Origin: Streptomyces sp. NRRL S-350
GTDB lineage: Bacteria; Actinomycetota; Actinomycetes; Streptomycetales; Streptomycetaceae
Direction: 5' to 3'
DNA length: 64,000 nt
NCBI RefSeq assembly: GCF_000719705.1
Contig: NZ_JOHO01000027.1
Location: 62,001 to 126,000 of the forward strand
The first letter of the stretch is position 1, and the number at the start of each line of letters is the position of its first letter. Positions 24,174 to 33,520 of the stretch are shown here, one piece after another. The notes under the pieces are model-generated. The model worked only from the letters and a program-made list of their open reading frames with translations. It did not search any database and was not told the origin of the DNA. Made by a program: the position numbers and the translations under genes.

Positions 24174-26405
24174 TCAGGCCACGTCGGCGCTCTGCGGCTC
24201 CTGCACCGGCTGCTGCCGCGGCAGGGCCGGCTCCTCCGCCGGGCCTTCCACGGACACGCGGGGCAAAGCCTTGTCCAGTCCGCGGGGCAGCCACCAGTTG
24301 GCCCGACCGCACAGGTGCATGAGCGCGGGGACGACGACCATGCGGATCAGCAGGGCGTCCACGGCGACAGCCACCGCGAGGCTGACCCCGAACTCGGAGA
24401 TGACCCGCATGCCGCCGAAGACGAAGGAGCCGAAGACGCAGACCATGATGGTGGCGGCCACGGCGATCACCTTGCCGGTCTCGGCCTGCCCGACCCGGAC
24501 CGCGCGCCGGCTGTCCCCGGTGTGCGTCCATTCCTCGCGCATCCGGCTGACCAGGAAGACCTGGTAGTCCATGGACAGGCCGAACATGATGCCGACGACC
24601 AGGATGGGCACGAACGACTCGATCGGTCCGGCGGCGCCCAGCCCGAGGAGCCCCGCGCCGAAGCCGTACTGGAAGACGACGACGATCGCTCCGAAGGCCA
24701 CCCCGATGCTGAGGATGTTGAGGACCGCGCCGACCGCGGGGATGAGCAGGCTGCGGAAGGCGACGGTCAGCAGCAGGAAGCCGAGCACCGCGATCACGAG
24801 CACGAACACCGGGAGCTTGCCCATCAGGACCGACGCGAAGTCGTCGTTGCTCGCGGTGACACCACCCACGTAGACCTTCATCGTCGTGCCCTGCTCGGCC
24901 TCGGGGACGACGTCGTCGCGCAGGTGGTGGATCAGGTCGGAGGTGGCTTCCGACTGGGGAGAGGTCGTCGGGACGACGGAGATCACGCCCACCGTCTGTC
25001 CGTCCTTCAGGGGCGCGGCCGTGGCACTGGCGACGCCGTCGACCTGCTGGAGAGCGGTGACCAGCTTCGCCTCGGCGGCCCGGTCGGCGGCGGTGGGGGC
25101 CTGCACGGCGAGGACGAGCGGCCCGTTGAAGCCGGGTCCGAAACCGTCCGCGATCATGTCGTACGCCTGACGGTTCGTCGAGGTCGTGGGGAGGTTGCCG
25201 TCGTCGGACGCGCCCAGGCGCAGGGCGAGCGTGGGGAAGGCGAGCGCGGCGAGCGCGACCAGGGCGACCAGGGCGACCAGGGCGACCAGGGCGACCAGGG
25301 CGACCAGACCCAGGGCCTTGGGCCGGGCCTGGACCCGAGCGGCCCACCGGCCCCACAGACCGGCCCGGTCGGAGGACCGTTGCCCCGACCGCCCGGCCGA
25401 CTCCCGGCGCTCGTTGCGGCTGAGGACCCGCGGACCGATCATGCCGAGCAGCGCCGGCAGCAGGGTGATGGCGGTCAGCACGGTCAGGACGACGGTGACG
25501 GCCGCGCCGACGGCCATCCCGTTGATGATGCCGACATCGAGGGTGAGCATGCCGAGCAGCGCCACGACGACGGTGAGGCCGGCGAACACCACGGCCCGGC
25601 CCGAGGTGTTGAGGGCCTTGGCGGTCGACTCGGCGACGCCCATGCCCGCCATCAGGTTGGCGCGGTGCCGGTTGACGATGAACAGGGCGTAGTCGATGCC
25701 CACGCCCAGGCCGATCAGCGAGCCGAGGGTCAGGGTGGTGTCGGAGAGCGTGACGACATGGCTGAGGAGGATCACCGTGACCGCGGAGGTACCGACGCCG
25801 ACGATCGCCGTGATGACGGGCAAGGCCGCCACCCACACCGCCCGGAAGACGAACAGCAGCACGATGAAGGCGAGGACGATGCCCATGGCGTCGGCGACCG
25901 CGTTCGGCTTCGGGTTGACGGTGAACGCCTGCCCGTTGAGCGCGACGTGCAGGTCGCCCGACTCCGGCGCGGTCGCGAGTTCCTTCACGTGGTCGATCTG
26001 GGAGTCGGCGACGTTCCGGTCGAACGCGACCGTGGCGTAGGCCGTCCTGCCGTCCTTGCTCACCTGCCCCGTGCCCCCGGGCAGGTAGGGGCTGGTCACC
26101 GCGGCGACCCCCGGCGCGTCGGCGATGTGCTCCAACGCCTCCGTCATCGCCCGCTCGGCCACGGGTTTGGTGACCTTGCCGCCCGTCAGCTGCCAGACGA
26201 TCCGGCCGCTCTTGCCCGCCGCGCTGTTCGAGGCCTGCTGGAGCAGCGCCGTCGCCTTGGCCGAGTCGGTGTTCTGCGCGGTCGGACTGGTGCCGAAGTC
26301 GCTGCCGGCCACGCCGACTCCGGCGCCGAGGGCGAGCAGCAGGCCCACCCAGGCCAGGACGACGGCGAGCCGGTGCCGGTGGCACCAGCGGGCGAGAGGG
26401 GACAT
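24174..26405 (-). CDS. MMPL/RND-family transporter
   Basis: A 743-residue efflux-type protein with two homologous halves. Each begins with a membrane helix (ARWCHRHRLAVVLAWVGLLL; ARVQARPKALGLVALVA...) followed by a large extracellular loop and five helices. Conserved proton-relay Asp-Tyr elements occur in GLGVGIDYALFIVNRHR and GLSMDYQVFLVSRMREE. Members export lipids or siderophore-like compounds and drugs in actinomycetes. ATG at 26405 (MSPLARW). The second half starts with an in-frame 9-bp reiteration coding repeated VAL (25255-25312). It precedes the kinase-regulator pair by 91 bases. Confidence 0.93.
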   Translation of the reverse strand: MSPLARWCHRHRLAVVLAWVGLLLALGAGVGVAGSDFGTSPTAQNTDSAKATALLQQASNSAAGKSGRIVWQLTGGKVTKPVAERAMTEALEHIADAPGVAAVTSPYLPGGTGQVSKDGRTAYATVAFDRNVADSQIDHVKELATAPESGDLHVALNGQAFTVNPKPNAVADAMGIVLAFIVLLFVFRAVWVAALPVITAIVGVGTSAVTVILLSHVVTLSDTTLTLGSLIGLGVGIDYALFIVNRHRANLMAGMGVAESTAKALNTSGRAVVFAGLTVVVALLGMLTLDVGIINGMAVGAAVTVVLTVLTAITLLPALLGMIGPRVLSRNERRESAGRSGQRSSDRAGLWGRWAARVQARPKALGLVALVALVALVALVALVALAALAFPTLALRLGASDDGNLPTTSTNRQAYDMIADGFGPGFNGPLVLAVQAPTAADRAAEAKLVTALQQVDGVASATAAPLKDGQTVGVISVVPTTSPQSEATSDLIHHLRDDVVPEAEQGTTMKVYVGGVTASNDDFASVLMGKLPVFVLVIAVLGFLLLTVAFRSLLIPAVGAVLNILSIGVAFGAIVVVFQYGFGAGLLGLGAAGPIESFVPILVVGIMFGLSMDYQVFLVSRMREEWTHTGDSRRAVRVGQAETGKVIAVAATIMVCVFGSFVFGGMRVISEFGVSLAVAVAVDALLIRMVVVPALMHLCGRANWWLPRGLDKALPRVSVEGPAEEPALPRQQPVQEPQSADVA
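25255..25312 (-). repeat. 9-bp reiterated codon array inside the transporter gene
   Basis: GGGCGACCA units, about six in tandem, encode repeated VAL triplets in a membrane helix of the MMPL protein. Being a multiple of three, length changes would keep frame but lengthen the helix. Confidence 0.8.
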
Positions 26406-26834
26406 CGACGAGCCTTTCCAGGGGGCCATGGGGTCGGGCCGACGATCACGGCCCGACCTCACGCTCGCACTTCCCCGTTCTCTCGTCGTCGGCCGTTCGC
26501 AGACACTTGGGTCTACTGCGCTCGCAGCAGACGGGGTGCACCGGCGCCGACGGTCGCCGTCGACGGCCCGGGGGCACGAGGACGGTGGCGACGGCCCCGA
26601 CAGGCAGACGGACGCCCGGGTGGCGACGAGGGCGCGACCGGCCCATGCGACGCGGACCGGGCGGGCGCCCCGAACCGGGCCCAGTGGGTGCGACGGGTTC
26701 CGCCGACGGCGGGCCGACCGGCAGGGCGGGGCCCGGGCCGGGCAGCGGTGGGACGTAGAGGCTGGTGGCGGCCGCTTCGGCCAGCGTCGGTCCGACGCCC
26801 TGGCACTCCGCCGGCACGGCCGCCCGCATCCCGA
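26406..26834. other. Gene-free region upstream of the transporter operon
   Basis: Likely holds the promoter of the MMPL-kinase-regulator operon. No open frame with a domain is seen on either strand. Confidence 0.4.
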
Positions 26835-27310
26835 GGTCCAGCTGTGGACGAGTACGTCCTGGCCGCTGCCGCCGCCGGAGCACACGTAGAAGGTGTGGCC
26901 ACCGTCGACGGTGAGGTCGTGGACCTGCTGCGGGGCAAGGCCGGTGCGGTCGTACAGGAGGTGAGCGGTCGTACAGGAGGTGATCTCGCGCAGGGAGCCG
27001 TCCGCGCCGCGCAGGCTGTTGCCGACTCGCAGATTCGACGCGAGGGTCCAGCCGGCGCCGTCGACGTACAGGTGGTGGCCGGCGGTGGTGGACAGGGTGC
27101 TGCCGTCGGCGAAGCCGATGTCCACGGGCCGTTCGGTGTCATGGGCGAGCGTGGCGGTCACCGGCTGCCGGTGCAGGCCGGCCGTCCTGAGACCTGTGGT
27201 CATGACCTGGTCGCCGGTGCGGACCTCGCTGATCGCCCGGTGGGATCCACCGGCGAGCAGGACTTGGGGTGTCGGCCGGGAAGCTGCCGACCAGGCACGT
27301 TCCGCGTGCG
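26835..27310 (-). pseudogene. HINT-domain relic of a polymorphic toxin-type protein
   Basis: One frame reads VLLAGGSHRAISEVRTGDQV, FADGSTLSTTAGHHLYVDGA and VHDLTVDGGHTFYVCSGGG, ending DVLVHSW: the order and motifs of a HINT autoprocessing domain (block B His in TAGHHL, VHDLTVDGxHTFYV). The upstream piece TCLVGSFPADTP is in another frame: one extra A after DTP breaks the join to VLLAGG. The first-Cys position is not Cys. No toxin domain follows. A 19-bp tandem duplication (26946-26983) lies inside. Probably a leftover of a secreted toxin or rhs-type gene. Confidence 0.55.
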
Positions 27311-27502
27311 GCCGCGGTGGACTCGGCTTCGGCGTCGAGCTGTCCACCAGGGCCCGGTCCGGTTCGGGCGGAGGAGAGAGCCGGGGAGGCTGTCGGCCCC
27401 GGCCCCCGTGACGGCCGGTTCCGCTACCGCTCCAGGCGCTGAAAGCCCGGCCGATCGAGGCGGCCTACCGCCCGGCCCCGTTCTTCGGGGTTGGCTCGGG
27501 TG

Positions 27503-28015
27503 TCACCCGGGCGGCGCATCCACTGGTCGTGAACGGGGCCCCACGCCGCCTTCGGCGGGAAGGACCCTGGCTTCGAGGTCGGTGGCGAGGGCTGCGAAGT
27601 CGGCGCTGTTCCATCGCTGGGGCCGCATCCGGACGGTGATGTTGTCGACCAGGTGCTCGGCGGCGGTGGCGAGGTAGGCGTCGGCCAGGGCGGGTGTCAG
27701 GTAGCGGTGGAACATCGCGAGCTGTTCGGCCGGGTCGGTGGGGTCGTCGATCGCCGTGACCGGGCCTTCCACGCTGACATAGCGGGTGGGGTCCCGTTCC
27801 TGCTGGACGCAGAGCGCGAATCGTCCTGCTGCGCGTAGCAGGCGGCCCTTCATGGAGTTCCTGCCCGTGATGATCGTTACGAGACCGCCGGGTCGGTAGG
27901 TGTACCAGACCGGTACGGCGAGCAGGCCGGCCGCGGGGTCGGGGGCGATTCCGATGACGGAGAGGATGCCGACGTGGGGAGCGGCCAGGAAGTCTTCACG
28001 TTCGCAGACGCTCAT
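27503..28015 (-). CDS. Pyridoxamine 5'-phosphate oxidase-like flavin/F420-binding protein
   Basis: A 170-residue split-barrel protein: VGILSVIGIAPDPAAGLLAV, PVWYTYRPGGLVTIITGRNS, MKGRLLRAAGRFALCVQQER and RYVSVEGPVTAIDDPTD give the strands and the cofactor-phosphate-binding Lys/Arg region typical of PNPOx-like proteins, which in actinomycetes often use F420. The C-terminal segment has ITVRMRPQRWNSADF. ATG at 28015; frame extends upstream without a better start. Isolated gene. Confidence 0.75.
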   Translation of the reverse strand: MSVCEREDFLAAPHVGILSVIGIAPDPAAGLLAVPVWYTYRPGGLVTIITGRNSMKGRLLRAAGRFALCVQQERDPTRYVSVEGPVTAIDDPTDPAEQLAMFHRYLTPALADAYLATAAEHLVDNITVRMRPQRWNSADFAALATDLEARVLPAEGGVGPRSRPVDAPPG

Positions 28016-28670
28016 GGCGTAGGGCAATGCCGTGGCCTTTCGAGGTGGATGCCACAGTTCCCCCGGGGTCCGGGTGCTGTGGGAGGCGGGCGGGGTGTTC
28101 GAGAAGGAACATGCGGGGCACCGCGGCTCACGGTCCGGTTCGCCCATGCTCGCGGCGCGGACCGGACAGCTCCACCCGCCGCACCGGGGTGTCATTCATT
28201 CGTGGGACGCAGACGCAGCCCGGTCCACGTCGATCGTGAACCGGCAACGCGCCGCCGCCTCATGGCGGACAGCAGCGTCGGGCAGGACCGCCCGCAGCCG
28301 CTGGTCGACGGTCAACGCGCGGCGGCCGACCAGGGCACGGATCCCGGCGTGCCCGAGGGACGTCCGGGCGACGGCGCGTGCCGCGCCCCGGGCGGGCAAT
28401 CGTAGGGTGCGCGGGCTGCGCGGGCTGTGGGCAGTCGGCGCGTGCGGCCGGAGGGGGCACGTTCGCCGGTTCGGCGGCCCCTTCGGCGGGCCCGACGACA
28501 CCGCTCGCCACGAGCCCTGCCGGACCTGTGGGAAACCCGCGAGGGCACGGAGGCTGAACGTGGCGAGCCGTCGTCGGCGTGCATGCGAACAAGCACCGAG
28601 GCCCCGGTCTACGGTTGCCAAAGACTGCCGTGGCCCGGTACGCGCCACCGAAGTTCGCGAAAGAGGAGTC
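28016..28670. other. Region without an intact gene
   Basis: On the minus strand around 28196-28400 one frame reads ALVGRRALTVDQRLRAVLPD and AARCRFTIDVDR, protein-like but without a start; possibly the C-terminal end of a lost gene. The rest shows nothing recognisable apart from the P450 promoter/RBS at the right edge. Confidence 0.35.
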
Positions 28671-28982
28671 ATGCCCGAGACGGAGAAAGGCGAACCGGTC
28701 GGGGGTCCGCTGGTTCCGATGCACTGCCTGCAGCTGCCGCCGGTGGGGCCGCCCCGGCGCGACCGCCTGCCCAACGGCACACCGATCTGGCTGGTCACCC
28801 GCTACCCGGACGTACGCCAGGCGCTCGTCGACGGCCGGTACAAGCGGTCCCTGCTGTTCGCCCCGGACGCCCCACGGCTGAGCGACAACCCCAACCTGGG
28901 CAGCAACCAGGACTCGATGTTCCACAAGGACGGCGCCGAGCACCACCGGCTGCGTCGCGTCTTCCAGCGGTCCTTCACCCCC
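28671..28982 (+). pseudogene. Cytochrome P450, 5' part (interrupted gene)
   Basis: ATG with AAGAGGAG ribosome-binding site. The 104 codons read as the P450 N-terminus: WLVTRYPDVRQALVDGRYK and the C-helix HHRLRRVFQRSFTP. At 28982 the P450 reading stops and continues, in register, at 30786: FTP joins AATEQWRPLVAAVVD. Removing 28983-30785 gives a single 402-residue P450, the normal length of bacterial class I enzymes. The break is therefore an insertion, not random decay. Confidence 0.9.
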
Positions 28983-28998
28983 CGTTACCTTCTTGGTG

Positions 28999-29091
28999 GC
29001 CCCGCAATGGGGCTCCCGGCCTCCGGTCCGGCATGACTGTTCCCCCCTGTAGTTCGCATGATCCGGGGGGTGGTGTCACCGGGCCGGAGGC
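28999..29091 (+). ncRNA. Candidate IS110 bridge RNA region
   Basis: IS110 elements encode a bridge RNA in the left non-coding end upstream of the transposase. Here that interval folds well: GCCCC/GGGGC hairpin (28999-29013), then a long stem GCCTCCGGTCCGG (29019-29031) with CCGGGCCGGAGGC (29079-29091) enclosing an inner CCCCCC/GGGGGG hairpin (29042-29047 with 29065-29070). Position and nested loops suit a bridge RNA; target- and donor-binding loops were not verified. Confidence 0.4.
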
Positions 29092-29118
29092 ATCGGTAGA
29101 CCGCTGATAGAGGCAGGG

Positions 29119-30237
29119 CGAGCACCACGGAACCGCGGTGACCCGGGCAGGCAAGCGGGTCGTCGACAAGCGGCTGCCGAACAGCGAGCCCAAGATGCGG
29201 GCGGTGCTCGACAAGCTCACCGCCAAGCACGGCACGGTCCTGGTCGTGGTCGACCAGCCCGCCTCCATCGGCGCCCTGCCGCTCGCGGTCGCCCGGGACG
29301 CCGGCTGCCGCGTCGCCTACCTCCCCGGCCTGACGATGCGACGGATCGCCGACCTCTACCCCGGCGAGGCCAAGACCGACGCCCGCGACGCCTCACCCTG
29401 CGCGGCATCGAGCTCACCGACGAGACCATCGCCGAGCTGGAGATGATCGTCGGCTTCGACGACGACCTCGCCGGCGAGGCCACCCGCATCGCCAACCGCC
29501 TGCGCGGGCTGCTCACCCAGATCCACCCACACCTGGAACGCGTCCTGGGACCGAGACTCGACCACCCGGCGGTTCAGGCCCTGCTGGAGCAGTTCGGCTC
29601 CCCGGACGCCCTGCGCAAGGCCGGACGCCGCCGCCTGCTCGGCGTCGCCCGGCCCTTGGCCCCGCGCATGTTCGAGCGCCTCGTCGAGGACATCCTCACC
29701 GCGCTCGACGAGCAGACCGTGACCGTGCCCGGCACCGACGCGGCCGCGCTGATCGTGCCGAGCCTGGCCGGCTCCCTGCGGGCCGTCCTCGACCAGCGCA
29801 AAATCCTGGAGAAGCGCATCCAGGAACTGCTCGACGACCACCCACTGTCCAAGATCCTGACCTCCATGCCCGGCATCGGCACCAGGACCGGTGCCCGCGT
29901 CCTGATCGATGTCGGCGACGCGAGCGCGTTCCCGACCGCCGCCCACCTCGCCTCCTACGCCGGCCTCGCCCCCGCCACCCGCAGCTCCGGCTCCTCCATA
30001 CGCGGCGAGCAACCCTCCCGCCGGGGCAACAAGCAGCTGAAACGCGCGTTCTTCCTGGCCGCGTTCGCCTCATTCAGCGACCCGGCCTCCCGGACCTACT
30101 ACGACAAGAAAATCAACCAAGGCAAACGGCACACCCAAGCGCTCCTCTGCCTGGCCAGACGCCGGGTCGACGTCCTGTTCGCCATGCTCCGCGACGGCAC
30201 CCTCTACCAGTCCCGGCCAGCCAGCGCGGTCAGCTGA
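29119..30237 (+). pseudogene. IS110-family transposase (DEDD type), internally deleted
   Basis: Reads GEHHGTAVTRAGKRVVDK, VLVVVDQPASIGALPLAVAR and KTDARDA in frame one, then shifts at about 29392 to TLRGIELTDETIAELEMIVG and on to the Tnp_20 part SMPGIGTRTGARVLIDVGDA, SYAGLAPATRSSGSS, RRGNKQLKRAFFLAAFA. Between KTDARDA and TLRG about a dozen residues (normally the next DEDD acidic region YVIADAART) are missing, which removes a catalytic Asp and shifts frame. The first about 10 residues with the first Asp (GxDxGK) are also lost. It cannot be active. Confidence 0.85.
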
Positions 30238-30712
30238 GAGGTGGTTCCGCCAGCAACACCACGCGATCGGCCTCAGGATCGAACCCGAGCACCGGGTGGA
30301 GCGGATCAGACTCGGGGGCCAACACCACCGGCTTGCCGAGCCGGCGCCCGATCGCCCGAAGCAGACGGCACAGCACATTGACGCCGTCCTGGCCTCGCAA
30401 CTCCCGCAGATCAACGTCGAAGTCGATCGAACCAGCCTCATAAGCCCGAAAGATCACCAGGAATCCAGTCGCGGGCCAGACCCTCAACAACGCGTCGGCG
30501 CTCTCGCCGCGGACCAGCATCTCCGCAGCTCGCGGCAGCCGAGCCACGACACCGTCCTCGGAGTATTCGCACGACCACCCCTGCGACCGCACCAGATCAA
30601 GCACCGCCTGCCAGTCCTCTACCGAGGTGTCTGCGACACGCACGTCCGGCAGCGACCCCATCAGGTCAGGGTTGAAGAAGTCCTTGACGTCGTCCCACAG
30701 CAGATCCGGCAT
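30230..30712 (-). CDS. Conserved hypothetical protein carried in the insertion
   Basis: A 160-residue acidic protein starting MPDLLWDDVKDFFNPDLMGS, with VADTSVEDWQAVLDLVRSQG, AGSIDFDVDLRELRGQDGVN and a conserved end GFDPEADRVVLLAEPPLS. I recall this as a widespread actinomycete hypothetical family; no function known. An upstream in-frame ATG at 30773 would add 20 residues. Its 3' end overlaps the end of the IS110 transposase by 8 bases, convergent. Intact, unlike everything around it. Confidence 0.7.
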   Translation of the reverse strand: MPDLLWDDVKDFFNPDLMGSLPDVRVADTSVEDWQAVLDLVRSQGWSCEYSEDGVVARLPRAAEMLVRGESADALLRVWPATGFLVIFRAYEAGSIDFDVDLRELRGQDGVNVLCRLLRAIGRRLGKPVVLAPESDPLHPVLGFDPEADRVVLLAEPPLS

Positions 30713-30785
30713 CCCGCCATGCTGCCCGGCTAACCCAGCCGAACGCAGCCCGATTCCCTTGACGAACCTCATAGAGGCACCCCCC

Positions 30786-31682
30786 GCCGCGACCGAACAG
30801 TGGCGACCGCTGGTGGCCGCCGTGGTCGACCGACTGCTGGACGACCTCGTTCGGCCCGGCCCGCCGGTCGACCTCGTCGCCGGATACACCCGGCTGCTGC
30901 CGACCACGGTGATCACCAGAATCCTCGACATCCCCGGTGAAGACCGCGAACGACTCTGGCACTGGGCCGAGTTCGGCTTCGCCACCACCGAACGCGACCC
31001 CGACGACGTGACCCGAGCCATGAAGGACTTCACGGCATACACGGCCCAGCTGGTCTCAACGCGCCGCCGTGATCCCGGAGACGACCTCCTCAGCACCATC
31101 GTCCAGGCCACGGACCGTGAAGGCGACATTCCGGAGCACCAGCTCGTCCACCTCCTCTGCGGACTGCTCGTGGCCGGCCAGGAAACCAGCGCGACCGCAC
31201 TGGCCAACGCCGTGTTCTACCTGCTCACCGAACGCCCCGACGCCTGGCGCCGGATCGGCGCCGACGAGACCGCAGCCGCCCTGGCGACCGAACGGCTGCT
31301 GCACAGCATCCCCTTGGGCATCAACCCCGAACGCCCCGGCAGCCTCCTGCGCACCGCCGAGGACGTCGAACTGGGCGGCGTGACCATCCCGGCCGGCGAC
31401 ATCGTCGCAGCCGACCGAACCGCCGCCAGCCAAGACCCCCACGTCTTCCCGCCCCACTCGCTCAGCCGGCTGTTCACCCCCCTGGAAGCCGGCACCCTCG
31501 CCTTCGGAGCCGGCCCGCACTTCTGCCCCGGCGCATGGCTGGCCCGCCTCCAAATGCAGCTGGCGCTCCACCGCCTCGCCGCCCGCCTGCCGAACCTGCA
31601 CCTCACCACGCCAACCACCGCGATCACCTGGCGCCACGGCACCTCCACCCGCAGCCCCCTCCACCTGCCGGCCGCCTGGTGA
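30786..31682 (+). pseudogene. Cytochrome P450, 3' part (interrupted gene)
   Basis: Continues the P450 begun at 28671. I-helix LVHLLCGLLVAGQETSATAL and the haem loop FGAGPHFCPGAWLARLQM (Cys ligand near the end) are intact. The K-helix is unusual: where ExxR is expected the sequence is TERLLHSIPLG, so the Arg is replaced by His and the Glu register is altered. An earlier ATG-less frame extends into the insertion, so this half could only be expressed by fusion to insert sequences. Confidence 0.9.
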
Positions 31683-31719
31683 CACACCCGCGCCCCGCAC
31701 CGGTGCGCGCGCCGTCACG

Positions 31720-31990
31720 GCTCCCGCGCCCACGCCGTCCTCGACCACACCACCCGCGCCATAGGCGAACACGTCCGCCACGGTCTTCAGCCGTACGCCG
31801 GGTCGGCCCGGGACTGCGGAACCGCGAAACCCCGCGCGGCCGGCAGCGGACACACCCCGGCCACCGCCCGGTCGACGGTGGAGGCCGACACCCCGAACAG
31901 CAGCGCCGGCACCTTAGGCGGCACCGTCCGGCGCATGTTCCGGCACCAGGGTGGACGGCTGCCGAGCGCCTGATGACCGACGCTCCGATC
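31720..31990 (-). pseudogene. N-terminal fragment of an IS5-like transposase
   Basis: Reads VPALLFGVSASTVDRAVAGV then CPLPAARGFAVP, and, after a frameshift near 31810, DRPGVRLKTVADVFAYG-type sequence. This HTH-then-RTxxDVFAY order is the N-terminal part of IS5/DDE_Tnp_4-type transposases. No DDE core remains. Confidence 0.5.
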
Positions 31991-32528
31991 ATCCAGCACC
32001 GGGCATGCGCCCCCACTCCTCGTCGAGGATGCTGAAGACGTCGGAGTCGCGCCAGCCATCCCGGATCAACGCGGTATGCCGATGGCGGCCCTCGTGGGCC
32101 ATGCCGAGCTTGGCGAGCACCCGGGCCGATGCGAGGTTGCGAGGATCGCAGGTCGCGTAGATCCGGTGCAGCCCCAACGGCCCGAATCCTCGCGCGAGAA
32201 GTCCCCCGCCGATGGCGGTGCCCACCCCTCGCCCCCACACCCGGGGATGGACGAGGTACGAGATCTCGCCTTGGCGGTGGGCCCGGCTGCGGACCTTCAG
32301 CTCGCCGATACCGACGAGATCACCGTCCAGACAGGCCGCATACACGTACCTCGCCTGCGGGGACTGCAACCGGGCGTCCACCGCGCCCTGGACGAAGTCC
32401 CGCGTCTGCTCCTCGGTGTTCGGCCCCCACACCTGGAAGCGGCAAGCCTCCGGAAGACTGGAGAAAGCATGTAGAGCGAGGCAGTCGCCGACAGCGAGCT
32501 CGCGCATGGTCACTGAGGCATTGAGCAC
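31989..32528 (-). CDS. GNAT-family N-acetyltransferase (RimJ/RimL type)
   Basis: A 179-residue acetyltransferase. The acetyl-CoA pyrophosphate loop is VWGRGVGTAIGGGLLARGFG (R/QxxGxG/A form), preceded by EISYLVHPRVWG and followed by LGLHRIYATCDPRNLASARV and LAKLGMAHEGR, typical of RimJ/RimL-type enzymes that acetylate protein N-termini or small amines. Stand-alone; substrate unknown. Its stop overlaps the edge of the IS5-like fragment. Confidence 0.85.
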   Translation of the reverse strand: MLNASVTMRELAVGDCLALHAFSSLPEACRFQVWGPNTEEQTRDFVQGAVDARLQSPQARYVYAACLDGDLVGIGELKVRSRAHRQGEISYLVHPRVWGRGVGTAIGGGLLARGFGPLGLHRIYATCDPRNLASARVLAKLGMAHEGRHRHTALIRDGWRDSDVFSILDEEWGRMPGAG

Positions 32529-33520
32529 GAGCCGATCCTGTCAGCCAGGCCAGCGTCGTCAACCCCAGGTGCTCGTCTTCGCAGAGATCGCATAGGCGCG
32601 GCTCCGCGGTGGCGGACCTGCAGTGGTCCAGCTGCGGCCAGGCGGTGCGGGTGCGGTCACCGAGGCGCGACTCCAGTCAGAGCCGGGTGCGTTCCGAAGG
32701 CGTGGGCATGTCGGTCATCCTGCCGGAGGGGCCGGTGTCGGCGCTCCCGTAAGTGCGTGAGCGCCCACAAGGGCAAGGGGCCCTGCACCCGTATGTGCCC
32801 GTCCGGACGTACCGCCGAGCAGGGCAGAGCGGTGAAACTCGAGACGTTCCCCATCCGTGTTTCGCAGGGGACGCACGCACGCGGGCGCTGCAGACCGGTG
32901 ACGAGCAGGAGAAAGGACCCGAAGCTGAGGTCAGGCAGAGTCAAACTCCTCTGAAATGGTGCGATGTCCGAGACCGGCAATGTGGGCGTCTTCCTCGGCA
33001 GAGACGTCGGCAACCGGACCTCGGTGCCGAAGCTGTTCTCGCGCCGTTGGCGGGCAGGAGCGGTCACACTGGCCGGGGCTGCCGCTCCGCTTACCGGGCT
33101 GGAAGTGACCCAGGACCTGTTCGGGCAGCCGTTCCAGCAGGCGGCCGTGGACCCGGCACGTGGGCTGTCCGGTGCCCGCGCTGCGGTGGAGAGTCGATCG
33201 ATGCGGGCCAGGACCTCGCGGTGCCGAAGCGGAGCGACTCCGCCGGGTGGCGGACGTTGACCACCTTGCTGAACGCGGGTGTTACGTTCCACTCGAGCTG
33301 CTGTGCCGGGCCCGGCCGGCGGCCTCGAACACCGCGTGAGGTGCGCGAGCGGCTGGCCGCCGCGGCCGGCACGGGCGTGCCGCTGAGCGTGGCGCTGACG
33401 ACGGTCGACACTGACGAGCTCTGTTCCGGGCCCACCGCACGCTGAGCCGTCGGTGAGCTCCCCCGCTGTGCGGGAGGTGCTGACTACCTGGTTGCGTTCG
33501 CCCGTGAGAGGGTTGCTGTC
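32529..33520. other. Almost 1 kb without an intact gene; short IS110 5' fragment
   Basis: At 32964 a plus-strand ATG reads MSETGNVGVFLGRDVGN, the first 17 residues of an IS110-type transposase (GxDxGK region), and then changes to unrelated sequence. A minus-strand segment around 33220-33320 has protein-like composition (FSKVVNVRHPAESLRFGTAR) but no domain. Otherwise nothing is seen. Confidence 0.45.

Larger units (their letters stand above)
28983..30785. mobile_element. IS110-type insertion with a passenger gene, inside a P450 gene
   Basis: The 1803-bp insert splits the P450. CACCCCC occurs at both junctions (28976-28982 and 30779-30785), so one copy is duplicated. The ends show no terminal inverted repeat, as in IS110 elements. 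It holds a structured left end (28999-29091), a broken IS110 transposase and, convergent to it, a conserved hypothetical gene that extends to the right junction. Either the element carried that gene or two insertions followed one another. Confidence 0.75.

Noticed and set aside
24315..27677. 1120-codon plus-strand open frame opposite the MMPL transporter
   Set aside because: Extreme His/Asp/Gly/Arg composition and complete overlap with a clear transporter gene; high-GC shadow.
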